NCBI GenBank assembly: GCA_034007295.1
Contig: JAVERC010000068.1
Coordinates: forward strand, 1 to 12,792
Direction of reading: 5' to 3'
DNA length: 12,792 nt
From: JACKCP01 sp034007295
Lineage (GTDB): Bacteria; Desulfobacterota; Desulfobacteria; Desulfobacterales; JACKCP01
Shown here: positions 1 to 6,768 of the stretch, piece by piece
Numbering within the stretch: the first letter of the stretch is position 1
Layout of the letters: each line of letters starts with the position of its first letter
The notes under the pieces: model-generated
Databases searched by the model: none
The model's input: only the letters and a program-made list of their open reading frames with translations
Told to the model about the DNA's origin: nothing
Program-made: the position numbers and the translations under genes

Positions 1-1
1 C

Positions 2-373
2 ATAATAATTGCAGGAAGCGGAATGTGCAATGGAGGAAGAATTTTAAACCATCTGGAATTTAATCTTGATAAAAAAGAAAATGATATTTTTTTCATAGGA
101 TATCAGGCAAATGGCACACCTGGAAACGATATAATAAAATATTCAAAACATCCAAACGGATATGTAAAAATCAATAATCAAAAAATTTACATAAAAGCAA
201 AAGTTCACAATTTATCTGGATATTCTGCCCATGCTGACAAAACTTTTCTGGTTGAATGGGTAAAATCAATGGAGCAAAAACCAAAGGCTGTTAAGCTGGT
301 GCATAGGGATACTTCTGCAAGAAATGAGCTTACAGGCTATTTAAAAAAATCAGGGTATAACATTATAAATTAA
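2..373 (+). CDS. Beta-CASP metallo-beta-lactamase RNase, C-terminal part (5' end outside window)
   Basis: Only the last 123 residues are present; the reading frame is open from base 2, so the gene begins upstream. The fragment opens with IIIAGSGMCNGGRILNHL, the characteristic beta-CASP signature of the CPSF73/RNA-processing exonuclease family, followed by the SGYSAHAD motif (motif B histidine) and LVHRD (motif C histidine). These proteins are metal-dependent RNA nucleases: an MBL core, missing here, supplies most of the metal ligands, and the beta-CASP cap closes the active site. The usual motif C is VHGE; here it reads VHRD, so the histidine is kept but the next two residues differ. The C-terminus ends about 25 residues after motif C, a normal length. 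Family assignment is firm; the RNA substrate cannot be inferred. It is separated from the polysaccharide operon by about 1 kb of accessory sequence and is probably unrelated to it. Confidence 0.88.
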   Translation: MIIAGSGMCNGGRILNHLEFNLDKKENDIFFIGYQANGTPGNDIIKYSKHPNGYVKINNQKIYIKAKVHNLSGYSAHADKTFLVEWVKSMEQKPKAVKLVHRDTSARNELTGYLKKSGYNIIN

Positions 374-672
374 AACATAGGTTATTGTGAACTCACTTAA
401 AGATATTTCAAGAACAAGTGGAAAACTTGCCATGACAACTACTGAAAACATGCAGTTCAATCAAGGATTTTGAAAAAATTATTATGCTCTACTCTTGATG
501 CATTCATAAAAATTCAGAAGTTGGGAAACGCTATACAGATAAACTTGTAGGGGTAACCCCTTAAAAATAAACAGAGCAAATGGATTTAGTTCATGTATAA
601 ATTCAGGCAGAAAAAAAAGATTTTTCGAAAAAAAGTTTATTTACAACTACACAAATATAATTGGAAAAAAGA
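374..672. other. Intergenic stretch, probably eroded sequence
   Basis: About 300 bases lie between the beta-CASP gene and the GIY-YIG gene with no convincing intact gene. Besides the possible HsdS remnant, it holds a short perfect hairpin (AGGGG-TAA-CCCCT, 549-561) that lacks a following T-run and so does not look like a terminator, and an AT-rich tail (611-660) with a TTTTTCGAAAAA palindrome at 621-632. A TATAAT hexamer at 656-661 lies just before the GIY-YIG start, but I see no good -35 at the right distance. Confidence 0.5.
381..473 (+). pseudogene. Possible type I restriction S-subunit (HsdS) remnant
   Basis: A short frame from a TAG at 378 to a TGA at 471-473 reads about 30 residues that contain DISRTSGKLAMTTTENMQFN followed by QGF. 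This resembles the target-recognition-domain segment of HsdS proteins, in which an S-R-G-x-x-G-K stretch is followed some residues later by a conserved N-Q-G-F. Downstream the frames are closed by stops (for example 507-509) and only scattered hydrophobic words remain, so no intact gene can be built. The call rests on recalled motif resemblance alone. It could be chance coding potential in an intergenic region. Confidence 0.25.
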
Positions 673-1128
673 ATGACCAAATTACAAGAAATTGATAAAC
701 AAGTAAAATTATTAAATGATAAATTCAAAAACCCTATGTTTGGAATATCATCAATATATAAATTTTCAGAAAATTTTAATTTTGAACACATGGAATCAGA
801 ATATATTAAAGATGAATATTCACAAAGAGATGACTGCTGGAAAAAACCCGGAGTTTATGTTTTTCTGGATGAAACAGGAGAACCAATATATTGCGGAGAA
901 GCAGCCAGGCATCTTTGGGGAAGAGTTTATGATTATTTTGCCAAAAAAGTAAATCCACCTTTTTCAAAAATGCATTCCAGATCAAGTTTTAAAGAAGTTC
1001 CTTTCGGAGTAATCTTGTATTATCTTCAATCTGATGACCAACTTGATGTTGGCATGGGTTATGCTTTGGAACAACGTCTGCTTGGTACAATTGATTTTAA
1101 ATATAACAAAAAAGGACAGCGTGTATGA
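673..1128 (+). CDS. Small GIY-YIG nuclease-domain protein
   Basis: This is a 151-residue single-domain protein. The GIY half is PGVYVF (G60-V61-Y62), the YIG half is PIYCGEA (I72-Y73-C74-G75), a conserved arginine follows at R84 (LWGRVYDYF), the catalytic glutamate is probably E133 in YALEQRLL, and the terminal asparagine is N145 in FKYNKKGQ. All positions expected for a GIY-YIG catalytic site can therefore be filled. I chose ATG 673 over the in-frame TTG at 661 because GGAAAAAAGA precedes it at a usable distance and the TTG overlaps a TATAAT hexamer. About 55 N-terminal residues ahead of the domain have no motif I recognise. Members of this superfamily act in repair, restriction or homing; which applies here is unknown. 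It stands alone, flanked by non-coding DNA and near a possible restriction-gene remnant, which suits an accessory or defence-associated gene. Confidence 0.75.
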   Translation: MTKLQEIDKQVKLLNDKFKNPMFGISSIYKFSENFNFEHMESEYIKDEYSQRDDCWKKPGVYVFLDETGEPIYCGEAARHLWGRVYDYFAKKVNPPFSKMHSRSSFKEVPFGVILYYLQSDDQLDVGMGYALEQRLLGTIDFKYNKKGQRV

Positions 1129-1405
1129 AGTCAGTAAGAACAAAATAAATGCAGCTTCATCCATATAAGATCTAAAGATAAAAATTATTGAGTCATACAG
1201 ATATTTTTTTATAAACCTACAACAAAATTAATTAAAATAGCTGTAAGTGATGATATTTTATAAATCTTCGAAACAAATTAAAAAGATAAAATTGTTAACT
1301 CGAAATAAAAGCAATAATTAACCTGGAAATTTTACACATTTCAAAAAAAATTTTATAGTGATAAAGTGTTTCTATTTATTCATAACTAAAAAACAGGGAG
1401 ATAAA
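1129..1405. other. Intergenic region and leader upstream of wbpB
   Basis: About 277 bases of very AT-rich sequence hold no ORF with coding character and no recognisable terminator for the gene to the left. Its right end carries the wbpB promoter and a leader of about 40 bases. A second possible promoter pair near 1290-1320 (TTGTTA, 17 bases, TAATTA) is poor at the -10 and was not called. I see no ops/JUMPStart-like element. Confidence 0.5.
1331..1359 (+). promoter_or_regulatory. Sigma70-type promoter of the wbpBEDI operon
   Basis: A -35 box TTTACA (1331-1336) and a -10 box TATAGT (1354-1359) are separated by exactly 17 bases; each box matches the consensus at five of six positions. Transcription would start near 1366, leaving an untranslated leader of about 40 bases before the ATG at 1406. 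The -10 box overlaps the upstream in-frame GTG at 1358, which argues against that GTG as a start codon. Confidence 0.6.
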
Positions 1406-2458
1406 ATGTTTGGAACAATCACAAATAGAAAAATAAAACTTGCAGTTATAGGTTGCGGCAGGATATCCCAAAAACACTTTGAAGCAATAGAAAGTCATTC
1501 AGACAACCTGGAGCTAAGCGCTGTTTGCGATAACGATAAAAATCTCCTTCAAAAAATAAAAGAAAAATACCCGGTAAATACTCACACACAATATCAGGAG
1601 TTATTAAACAATAAAGATATTGATGCAGTAGTTCTCTGCACGCCAAGCGGTATTCATCCAGATCAAACTGTAATGGCGGCAAAAGCAGGGAAACACGTAA
1701 TAACAGAAAAACCAATGGCCACAAGATGGGCAGATGGAGTAAGGATGGTAAAAGCCTGCGATGAAGCAAGGGTAAGACTTTTTGTAGTAAAACAGAACAG
1801 AAGAAACGCTACATTGCAGCTTTTGAAAAGAGCAGTTGAAGAAAAAAGATTTGGAAGAATTCATATGGTTCACTTAAATGTTTTCTGGACAAGGCCTCAG
1901 GAATATTATGACCAGGGTAAATGGAGAGGAACCTGGGAGCTTGACGGAGGTGCGTTCATGAACCAGGCGAGCCACTATGTAGATCTTCTTGAATGGCTCA
2001 TAGGCCCCATTGCAGATGTTCAGGCAATGACTGGAACACTTGCAAGGGATATTGAAGTTGAAGACACCGGAGTAATGAATGTAAGATGGAGAAACAATGC
2101 ACTTGGTTCAATGGCAGTTACAATGCTTACCTATCCAAAAAATTACGAAGGCTCAATTACAATACTAGGTGAAAAAGGAACTGTAAGAATAGGCGGAGTA
2201 GCAGTAAATGAAATAATTACCTGGGATTTTGAAGAAGAAAAAGACTATGACAAGGATATAAAAAACGCAAGCTATGAAACAACTTCAGTTTATGGATTTG
2301 GCCACCCCCTTTACTATAAAAATGTAATTGACACTTTAAGAGGTGAGGCTGAACCAGAAACAGATGGAAGAGAAGGTCTGAAATCTTTAGAAGTTTTAAT
2401 AGCCGCATATCTTTCGGCAAGGGACAGAAAAACAGTTTCACTGCCACTAGAATATTAG
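1406..2458 (+). CDS. wbpB: UDP-GlcNAcA 3-dehydrogenase, WbpB/WlbA family (Gfo/Idh/MocA)
   Basis: The product is 350 residues. WbpB oxidises the C3 hydroxyl of UDP-N-acetylglucosaminuronate to the 3-keto sugar; in characterised homologues bound NADH is recycled with 2-oxoglutarate. The Rossmann dinucleotide motif is VIGCGRIS (G16, G18), the catalytic EKP is at 101-103, and GGAFMNQASHYVDLLEWL supplies H190. The stretches VVKQNRRNATLQLLKRAVEE and NVFWTRPQ are typical of the WbpB branch rather than of generic MocA dehydrogenases. ATG 1406 has GGGAG five bases upstream and lies downstream of the predicted promoter, so it is preferred over the GTG at 1358, whose 16 extra residues do not fit the family. 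It is first in the operon; wbpE follows after 39 bases and takes the 3-keto product. WbpA, which makes the substrate, is not nearby. Confidence 0.9.
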   Translation: MFGTITNRKIKLAVIGCGRISQKHFEAIESHSDNLELSAVCDNDKNLLQKIKEKYPVNTHTQYQELLNNKDIDAVVLCTPSGIHPDQTVMAAKAGKHVITEKPMATRWADGVRMVKACDEARVRLFVVKQNRRNATLQLLKRAVEEKRFGRIHMVHLNVFWTRPQEYYDQGKWRGTWELDGGAFMNQASHYVDLLEWLIGPIADVQAMTGTLARDIEVEDTGVMNVRWRNNALGSMAVTMLTYPKNYEGSITILGEKGTVRIGGVAVNEIITWDFEEEKDYDKDIKNASYETTSVYGFGHPLYYKNVIDTLRGEAEPETDGREGLKSLEVLIAAYLSARDRKTVSLPLEY

Positions 2459-2497
2459 TAAAAAATTTTTTCAATCAAATTTAATCAGCAGGTTAAT

Positions 2498-3592
2498 ATG
2501 AAATTTGTAGATTTAAAATTACAATATTTGAAGTATAAAGACGAAATAGACTCAGCAATTCAAAATGTGATAGAAAATACAGCTTTTATTAACGGAACTG
2601 ATGTAAAAGAGTTTGAACAGGAACTTTGCAGTTTTTGCGGCTCCAAAAATTCAATAGGCTGTTCTTCAGGAACTGATGCTCTTGTTATCCCTATGATGGC
2701 ACTCGATGTAAGGCCCGGAGATGAAATTATAGTTCCTGCATTTACCTTTATTGCAACTGCAGAAACTGTTGCATTCCTTGGAGCAAAACCTGTTTTTGCA
2801 GATATTGACACTGTAACTTTCAATATTGATCCCAAAAGTATAGAAGAAAAAATTACTGGTAACACAAAAGGGATAATTACTGTTTCACTTTACGGGCAAT
2901 GTGCAGACTATGATGAAATAAATAAAATTGCAGAAAAACATAATCTCTGGGTGATTGAAGACGGAGCCCAGTCATTTGGAGCAGAATATAAAAACAAAAA
3001 ATCCTGCACTTTAACAAATGTTGGTACAACAAGCTTTTTCCCTGCAAAGCCCCTTGGATGCTTCGGAGACGGAGGAGCTGTTTTTACCGATAACAATGAG
3101 CTTGCAGAAAAAATGAGAATTATTTTAAATCACGGCCAGGAAAAACGTTACAGGCATAAATATATTGGAATAAACGGAAGGCTTGATACAATTCAGGCTG
3201 CAGTTTTAAGAGTGAAATTAAAGTATTTTTCAGAAGAAATTGCCCTTAGAAACAAAGTTGCAGATATATATACAAAAAATCTGGCCGACATAGTTGAAAC
3301 ACCAGAAGTTCTGGATCAGAACCTGTCTACCTGGGCACAGTACACAATAAGAGTTGAAAAAAGGGATGAGCTTCAGGAATTTCTTAAATCAAAGAATATT
3401 CCCACAGCAGTTCACTATCCCATTCCTCTGTACAGACAGGAAGCCTTTAAATATTTAGATGAAAAACCGGAAAATTTTCCTATATCAGAAAAACTGAGCC
3501 AAACTGTAATGTCTCTTCCAATGCATCCGTTTCTGGAAGAAAAAGATATTTTGTCTGTCTGTTCCTACATAAAGGATTTTTACAATGTCTGA
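2498..3592 (+). CDS. wbpE: UDP-3-keto-GlcNAcA aminotransferase, WbpE (DegT/DnrJ/EryC1)
   Basis: This 364-residue PLP-dependent sugar aminotransferase is expected to convert the 3-keto sugar from WbpB to UDP-GlcNAc(3NH2)A using glutamate, which also closes the 2-oxoglutarate loop with WbpB. The PLP lysine is K184 in SFFPAKPLGCFGDGGA; the phosphate and ring contacts are in CSSGTDAL (residues 55-62) and IEDGAQSFGAEY (D155, Q158). The C-terminal YPIPLYRQEAF and SLPMHP are typical of DegT proteins of O-antigen loci. GCAGG sits about five bases before ATG 2498. The end overlaps wbpD by eight bases, which suggests coupled translation. The family is certain; the specific substrate rests on the flanking wbpB, wbpD and wbpI. 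Confidence 0.9.
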   Translation: MKFVDLKLQYLKYKDEIDSAIQNVIENTAFINGTDVKEFEQELCSFCGSKNSIGCSSGTDALVIPMMALDVRPGDEIIVPAFTFIATAETVAFLGAKPVFADIDTVTFNIDPKSIEEKITGNTKGIITVSLYGQCADYDEINKIAEKHNLWVIEDGAQSFGAEYKNKKSCTLTNVGTTSFFPAKPLGCFGDGGAVFTDNNELAEKMRIILNHGQEKRYRHKYIGINGRLDTIQAAVLRVKLKYFSEEIALRNKVADIYTKNLADIVETPEVLDQNLSTWAQYTIRVEKRDELQEFLKSKNIPTAVHYPIPLYRQEAFKYLDEKPENFPISEKLSQTVMSLPMHPFLEEKDILSVCSYIKDFYNV

Positions 3593-4163
3593 AAAATATT
3601 TTGTGCATGAATCTTCGTATGTGGATGAAAACTGTGAAATAGGTGAAAATTCCAAAATCTGGCATTTCTGCCATGTCCTTAAAAATACTGTAATAGGTGA
3701 CAATACAACCCTTGGTCAGAATGTTGTTGCCGGTCCAAGTGTAAAAATAGGAAGCAACTGCAAAATTCAGAACAATGTGTCTGTATACAATGGAGTTGAA
3801 ATTGAAGACGGAGTTTTCTGCGGGCCTTCATGTGTTTTTACAAATGTTATTAATCCAAGAGCTTTTATTGAAAAAAAAGATGAATTTAAAAAAACTCTTC
3901 TTAAAAAAGGGTGCTCAATAGGAGCCAACGCAACAATAGTCTGCGGAACCACAATAGGAAGATACGCACTTGTAGCAGCAGGTGCAGTTGTAAATAAAAA
4001 TGTACCTGATTTTGCACTGGTTGCGGGTGTGCCTGCAAAACAGATCGGATGGGTTTGCAGATGCGGAGAAACTCTTAAATTTGAATCAGAAGATGATATT
4101 AAATGTTTGATGTGCAACGCCAGATATTCAATGAATAATAAGAGTCTTTATTTATCAGAATAG
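3585..4163 (+). CDS. wbpD: UDP-GlcNAc3NA N-acetyltransferase, WbpD (left-handed beta-helix)
   Basis: This 192-residue hexapeptide-repeat acetyltransferase is expected to acetylate the 3-amino group made by WbpE with acetyl-CoA, giving UDP-GlcNAc(3NAc)A. Imperfect [LIV]-G-x-x-x-x hexapeptides run from about residue 18 to 150 (IGENSKIW, IGDNTTLG, IGSNCKIQ, IEDGVFCG, IGANATIV, IGRYALVA). The insertion loop FTNVINPRAFIEKKDEFKKT (85-104) is typical of the WbpD/WlbB group. After the helix comes VAGVPAKQIGWV, then a cysteine tail C158-x-C160 and C174-x-x-C177, a zinc-ribbon-like arrangement. AAAGGA lies eight bases before ATG 3585, inside the end of wbpE, so the eight-base overlap is real. The next gene, wbpI, follows after 20 bases. 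Confidence 0.9.
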   Translation: MSEKYFVHESSYVDENCEIGENSKIWHFCHVLKNTVIGDNTTLGQNVVAGPSVKIGSNCKIQNNVSVYNGVEIEDGVFCGPSCVFTNVINPRAFIEKKDEFKKTLLKKGCSIGANATIVCGTTIGRYALVAAGAVVNKNVPDFALVAGVPAKQIGWVCRCGETLKFESEDDIKCLMCNARYSMNNKSLYLSE

Positions 4164-4183
4164 TATTAATAACGGAAAATTAA

Positions 4184-5233
4184 ATGAAAAGAATTGTAAC
4201 AATTGTTGGAGCAAGACCTCAGTTTGTTAAGGCGGCAGTTATAAGCAGGCTTGTTAAAAAAGAATATTCAGACAAATTTGAAGAAATTATAGTGCATACA
4301 GGACAGCATTATAATGAAAATATGTCGGATGTCTTTTTCAAGGAAATGATGATTCCCAAACCTGATATAAATCTTAATATCGGCTCGGGAACTCATGGAA
4401 AAATGACAGGAAGAATGCTTGAAAAGATTGAAGAAGTGCTTCTAGATAAAAAGCCGGACCTTCTTCTTGTATACGGAGATACAAATTCAACTCTTGCAGG
4501 AGCACTGGCAGCATCAAAACTTCATATCCCTGTAGCCCATGTGGAAGCCGGTCTTAGAAGTTTCAATATGAAAATGCCTGAAGAACAGAACAGGATTTTA
4601 ACGGATCATATTTCTTCATTTCTATTTTGTCCCACAGAAACAGCAGTAAAAAATCTGGATAAAGAGGGCATAACAAAAAATGTATTCAATACCGGTGATG
4701 TAATGTATGACGCATCGTTATTTTATGAAAAATTTGCGTGTCCTCCAAAAAATGTTGAAATACCCGATGATTTTGCACTTATTACTCTTCACAGAGCCGA
4801 AAATACAGATTCATATGAAAATCTTAGAAACATTGTTGAAGCACTAAATGAATCTGCAGTAAATGCTGTAATGCCTCTTCATCCCAGAACAAAAAAAATG
4901 CTTGAGCAGTTTGATCTTAAATTTAATGAAAATATCAGGTTAATTGAGCCTGTAGGTTTTTTTAACATGATTTATCTTGAGAAAAAATGTCGTATGGTAA
5001 TTACCGATTCGGGGGGGGTTCAGAAGGAAGCGTATTTTTTTAAAAAACCCTGTATTACCCTTAGAGAACAAACTGAGTGGGTTGAGACTGTTGAAGCAAG
5101 ATGGAATGAGCTTGTTGGTTCTGATAAAAAAAAAATCATTGATATGGTAACTAATTGGAATAGTGTTGGTGAATGCAGCCAGCCCTATGGGAATGGCAAA
5201 GCAACTGTCAGTATTTTAAATTGTTTACTTTAA
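4184..5233 (+). CDS. wbpI: UDP-GlcNAc(3NAc)A 2-epimerase, WbpI (WecB family)
   Basis: The product is 349 residues, close to the usual length for non-hydrolysing UDP-GlcNAc 2-epimerases. In the context of wbpB, wbpE and wbpD it should invert C2 of UDP-2,3-diacetamido-glucuronate to give UDP-ManNAc3NAcA. Conserved elements are GARPQFVKAA (9-18), HTGQHYNENMS, VYGDTNST (D99), HVEAGLRS (E121), MPEEQNR (131-137), TLHRAEN (H203) and ITDSGGVQKEA (273-283), the UDP-binding loop. All expected acidic and histidine active-site positions are present, so it should be active. Codons 276-279 in that loop form a run of eight G (5011-5018), odd in this AT-rich DNA where Gly is mostly GGA; an A10 run lies at 5126-5135. 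A slip in either would destroy the C-terminal lobe. WecB itself (UDP-ManNAc synthesis) is the alternative, less likely given the neighbours. Confidence 0.88.
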   Translation: MKRIVTIVGARPQFVKAAVISRLVKKEYSDKFEEIIVHTGQHYNENMSDVFFKEMMIPKPDINLNIGSGTHGKMTGRMLEKIEEVLLDKKPDLLLVYGDTNSTLAGALAASKLHIPVAHVEAGLRSFNMKMPEEQNRILTDHISSFLFCPTETAVKNLDKEGITKNVFNTGDVMYDASLFYEKFACPPKNVEIPDDFALITLHRAENTDSYENLRNIVEALNESAVNAVMPLHPRTKKMLEQFDLKFNENIRLIEPVGFFNMIYLEKKCRMVITDSGGVQKEAYFFKKPCITLREQTEWVETVEARWNELVGSDKKKIIDMVTNWNSVGECSQPYGNGKATVSILNCLL

Positions 5234-5240
5234 TTAAAAA

Positions 5241-5258
5241 TTAATAAATATTTATTAA
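5241..5258. repeat. Perfect 18-bp AT-only palindrome before the acyltransferase gene
   Basis: TTAATAAATATTTATTAA is its own reverse complement. It fills most of the 29-base gap between the wbpI stop and ATG 5263, where a ribosome binding site would be expected, and no purine-rich Shine-Dalgarno is visible there. It could be an operator, but such palindromes are not rare in AT-only sequence. Confidence 0.4.
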
Positions 5259-5262
5259 AATA

Positions 5263-5799
5263 ATGGAAATAATTTTGAAATATTTAAAAAAAGTATTAAA
5301 TATAGTGGGTATGATTTTAAAACTAACGTATAAATATAAAGATGAAGCTCAGCCTAATTGGAAATATGCCTATTATTTTTTTTATCAAAGAATATTGCTT
5401 TTTAATGTTCATGTGCCATGGCCTGTACATCCAACATCTCATATAACCTATACACATAATATTTCTTTTGGTAAAAAAGCTGCACCAGGTACTGGACCTA
5501 ATCAGTACATTCAAGGTAACAATGGAATACTTATCGGAGATAACGTTCGTATTGGCCCTTCTGTATCAATTATAAGTGCAAATCATGATCTAGCAAACTA
5601 TTCAAATCATATTATTACTAAACCAATAAAAATTGGCAATAATGTTTGGATTGGTGCTAATAGTGTTATACTTCCTGGAGTTGAAATTGGCAATAATGTT
5701 GTTGTTGGGGCCGGCTCAGTTGTAACTAAAAATATAAAAGATAATACTATAGTGGCAGGGAATCCTTGTAAAATTATAAAAAAAAATAATCCGTCATGA
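5263..5799 (+). CDS. Acyltransferase, left-handed beta-helix (WbbJ/maltose-acetyltransferase-like)
   Basis: This 178-residue protein probably O-acetylates (or otherwise acylates) a sugar of the polysaccharide from an acyl-CoA donor. The hexapeptide region runs from about 88 to 168 (ILIGDNVRIGPSVSII, IKIGNNVWIGANSVILPGVE, IGNNVVVGAGSVVT), with the likely catalytic histidine H108 in SANHDL. It ends in the family's IVAGNPCKII. The N-terminal 50 residues are hydrophobic and aromatic-rich (YYFFYQRILLF) and may lie against the membrane. The start is weakly supported: ATG 5263 has no clear Shine-Dalgarno and is preceded by an AT-only palindrome. Its DNA is visibly more AT-rich than wbpBEDI, suggesting a different origin. 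The stop overlaps the next ATG (ATGA), so it is coupled to the flippase-like gene. The substrate is unknown. Confidence 0.8.
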   Translation: MEIILKYLKKVLNIVGMILKLTYKYKDEAQPNWKYAYYFFYQRILLFNVHVPWPVHPTSHITYTHNISFGKKAAPGTGPNQYIQGNNGILIGDNVRIGPSVSIISANHDLANYSNHIITKPIKIGNNVWIGANSVILPGVEIGNNVVVGAGSVVTKNIKDNTIVAGNPCKIIKKNNPS

Positions 5800-6743
5800 G
5801 AAAAAACTTAATTTCATATTTTTTTTTATTTTTTCTCTTAACTGCTCTTTTTTTCTGGATAGACTTGTCTGATATAAAAATTCTTTTTAAGATAAAAGTC
5901 CATGAAATCTTTTATTCAATAATATTTGCTTTAATTATATATTTTTTTTCTGGGCTTATGTATCTTTTGACAAGAAAACATTACGGAGTAAAAATTAATT
6001 TTAAAGACATAATTTTACTTCCAGCTGCAATGAATTTTTGGGGATTTATATTCCCGTTTCAAGGTAGTTTGTTTTTTACTACTATATATTTTAAGCAAAA
6101 ATATAATATGAAAGTAACTGAAAGCTTTTCAATAAATATCTATTTATATATGGTTAATTTAATATTTACCGGCTTTATAGGACTATTTTTTGCAATATCA
6201 ACAAATATCATTTTTTCATGGTTTAGTTTCATTTGCTTACTATTAGCTTTAAGCCCATTATCCATTCTAATAATACATATTATTTTTTATAATATAAAAA
6301 TCCGACAAAATCGACTATTTTACAAAATTAAAATTTTTTATGAAAAATTATCTTTAAATATATATAGCCTCTGGAGCAATAAAAAGCTGTGTGTTTCAAT
6401 TTTTTTTATTAATATTTTCAAAATTTTAACAAATATCTGTTGGTTTTACTGGATCTCTAAAATTCTTTCATTTAACTTATCTTTTATAAGTATTACACTT
6501 ATTAGTTTATTTATGATGGCCTCTATTATAATTAAAATTACTCCAGGTAATTTAGGGGTTACACAATTATTAACAGGAGGAATGATGGGGCTTGCAGGAT
6601 TAGAACCTGAAAGTGCAATATTAATAACTCTTTTAGCCAATGCAACCACTATACTTATTATCTTTTCATTAGGGCTTATTTCTAATATATTTTATTTTAA
6701 AACAATTAACTTATTTTATTTAATTAATTCTAAGAAAGATTAG
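5796..6743 (+). CDS. Flippase-like integral membrane protein (LPG synthase TM region / UPF0104)
   Basis: This 315-residue, almost wholly hydrophobic protein has roughly seven to eight membrane helices (about 7-22, 36-58, 76-96, 112-135, 140-163, 197-220, 226-246, 268-300). The diagnostic element is ITPGNLGVTQLLTGGMMGLA near residues 248-267, matching the P-G-x-L-G motif of the lysylphosphatidylglycerol synthase transmembrane domain (AglD/UPF0104) family. It lacks the cytosolic synthase domain of MprF, so lipid lysylation is unlikely; stand-alone members next to sugar genes are often proposed to move lipids or lipid-linked sugars, without proof. It overlaps the acyltransferase gene by four bases and is the last gene of the plus operon. 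T9 (5819-5827) inside its start and A9 (5778-5786) just upstream are potential slippage tracts. The DNA is among the most AT-rich in the window. Confidence 0.75.
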   Translation: MRKNLISYFFLFFLLTALFFWIDLSDIKILFKIKVHEIFYSIIFALIIYFFSGLMYLLTRKHYGVKINFKDIILLPAAMNFWGFIFPFQGSLFFTTIYFKQKYNMKVTESFSINIYLYMVNLIFTGFIGLFFAISTNIIFSWFSFICLLLALSPLSILIIHIIFYNIKIRQNRLFYKIKIFYEKLSLNIYSLWSNKKLCVSIFFINIFKILTNICWFYWISKILSFNLSFISITLISLFMMASIIIKITPGNLGVTQLLTGGMMGLAGLEPESAILITLLANATTILIIFSLGLISNIFYFKTINLFYLINSKKD

Positions 6744-6768
6744 CATGGGACTTAACAACTATTAATTT
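6744..6768. other. Convergent junction between the two operons
   Basis: Only 25 bases separate the TAG of the flippase-like gene from the TAA of the minus-strand DUF354 gene. I see no GC-rich stem followed by a T-run on either strand, so an intrinsic terminator is not evident; the transcripts may overlap or end by another mechanism. Confidence 0.5.

Noticed and set aside
549..561. AGGGG-TAA-CCCCT hairpin as a terminator
   Set aside because: The stem is only five base pairs and no T-run follows on either strand.
982..1164. Minus-strand 60-residue frame across the end of the GIY-YIG gene
   Set aside because: It is mostly antisense to conserved GIY-YIG residues and shows no independent coding signal.
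1358..1405. GTG 1358 as the start of wbpB
   Set aside because: It overlaps the predicted -10 box, adds 16 residues unlike the family, and lacks a Shine-Dalgarno, while ATG 1406 has GGGAG at five bases.
1446..1873. Minus-strand open frames opposite wbpB
   Set aside because: They are antisense shadows of a well-supported conserved gene, with no family features or ribosome sites.
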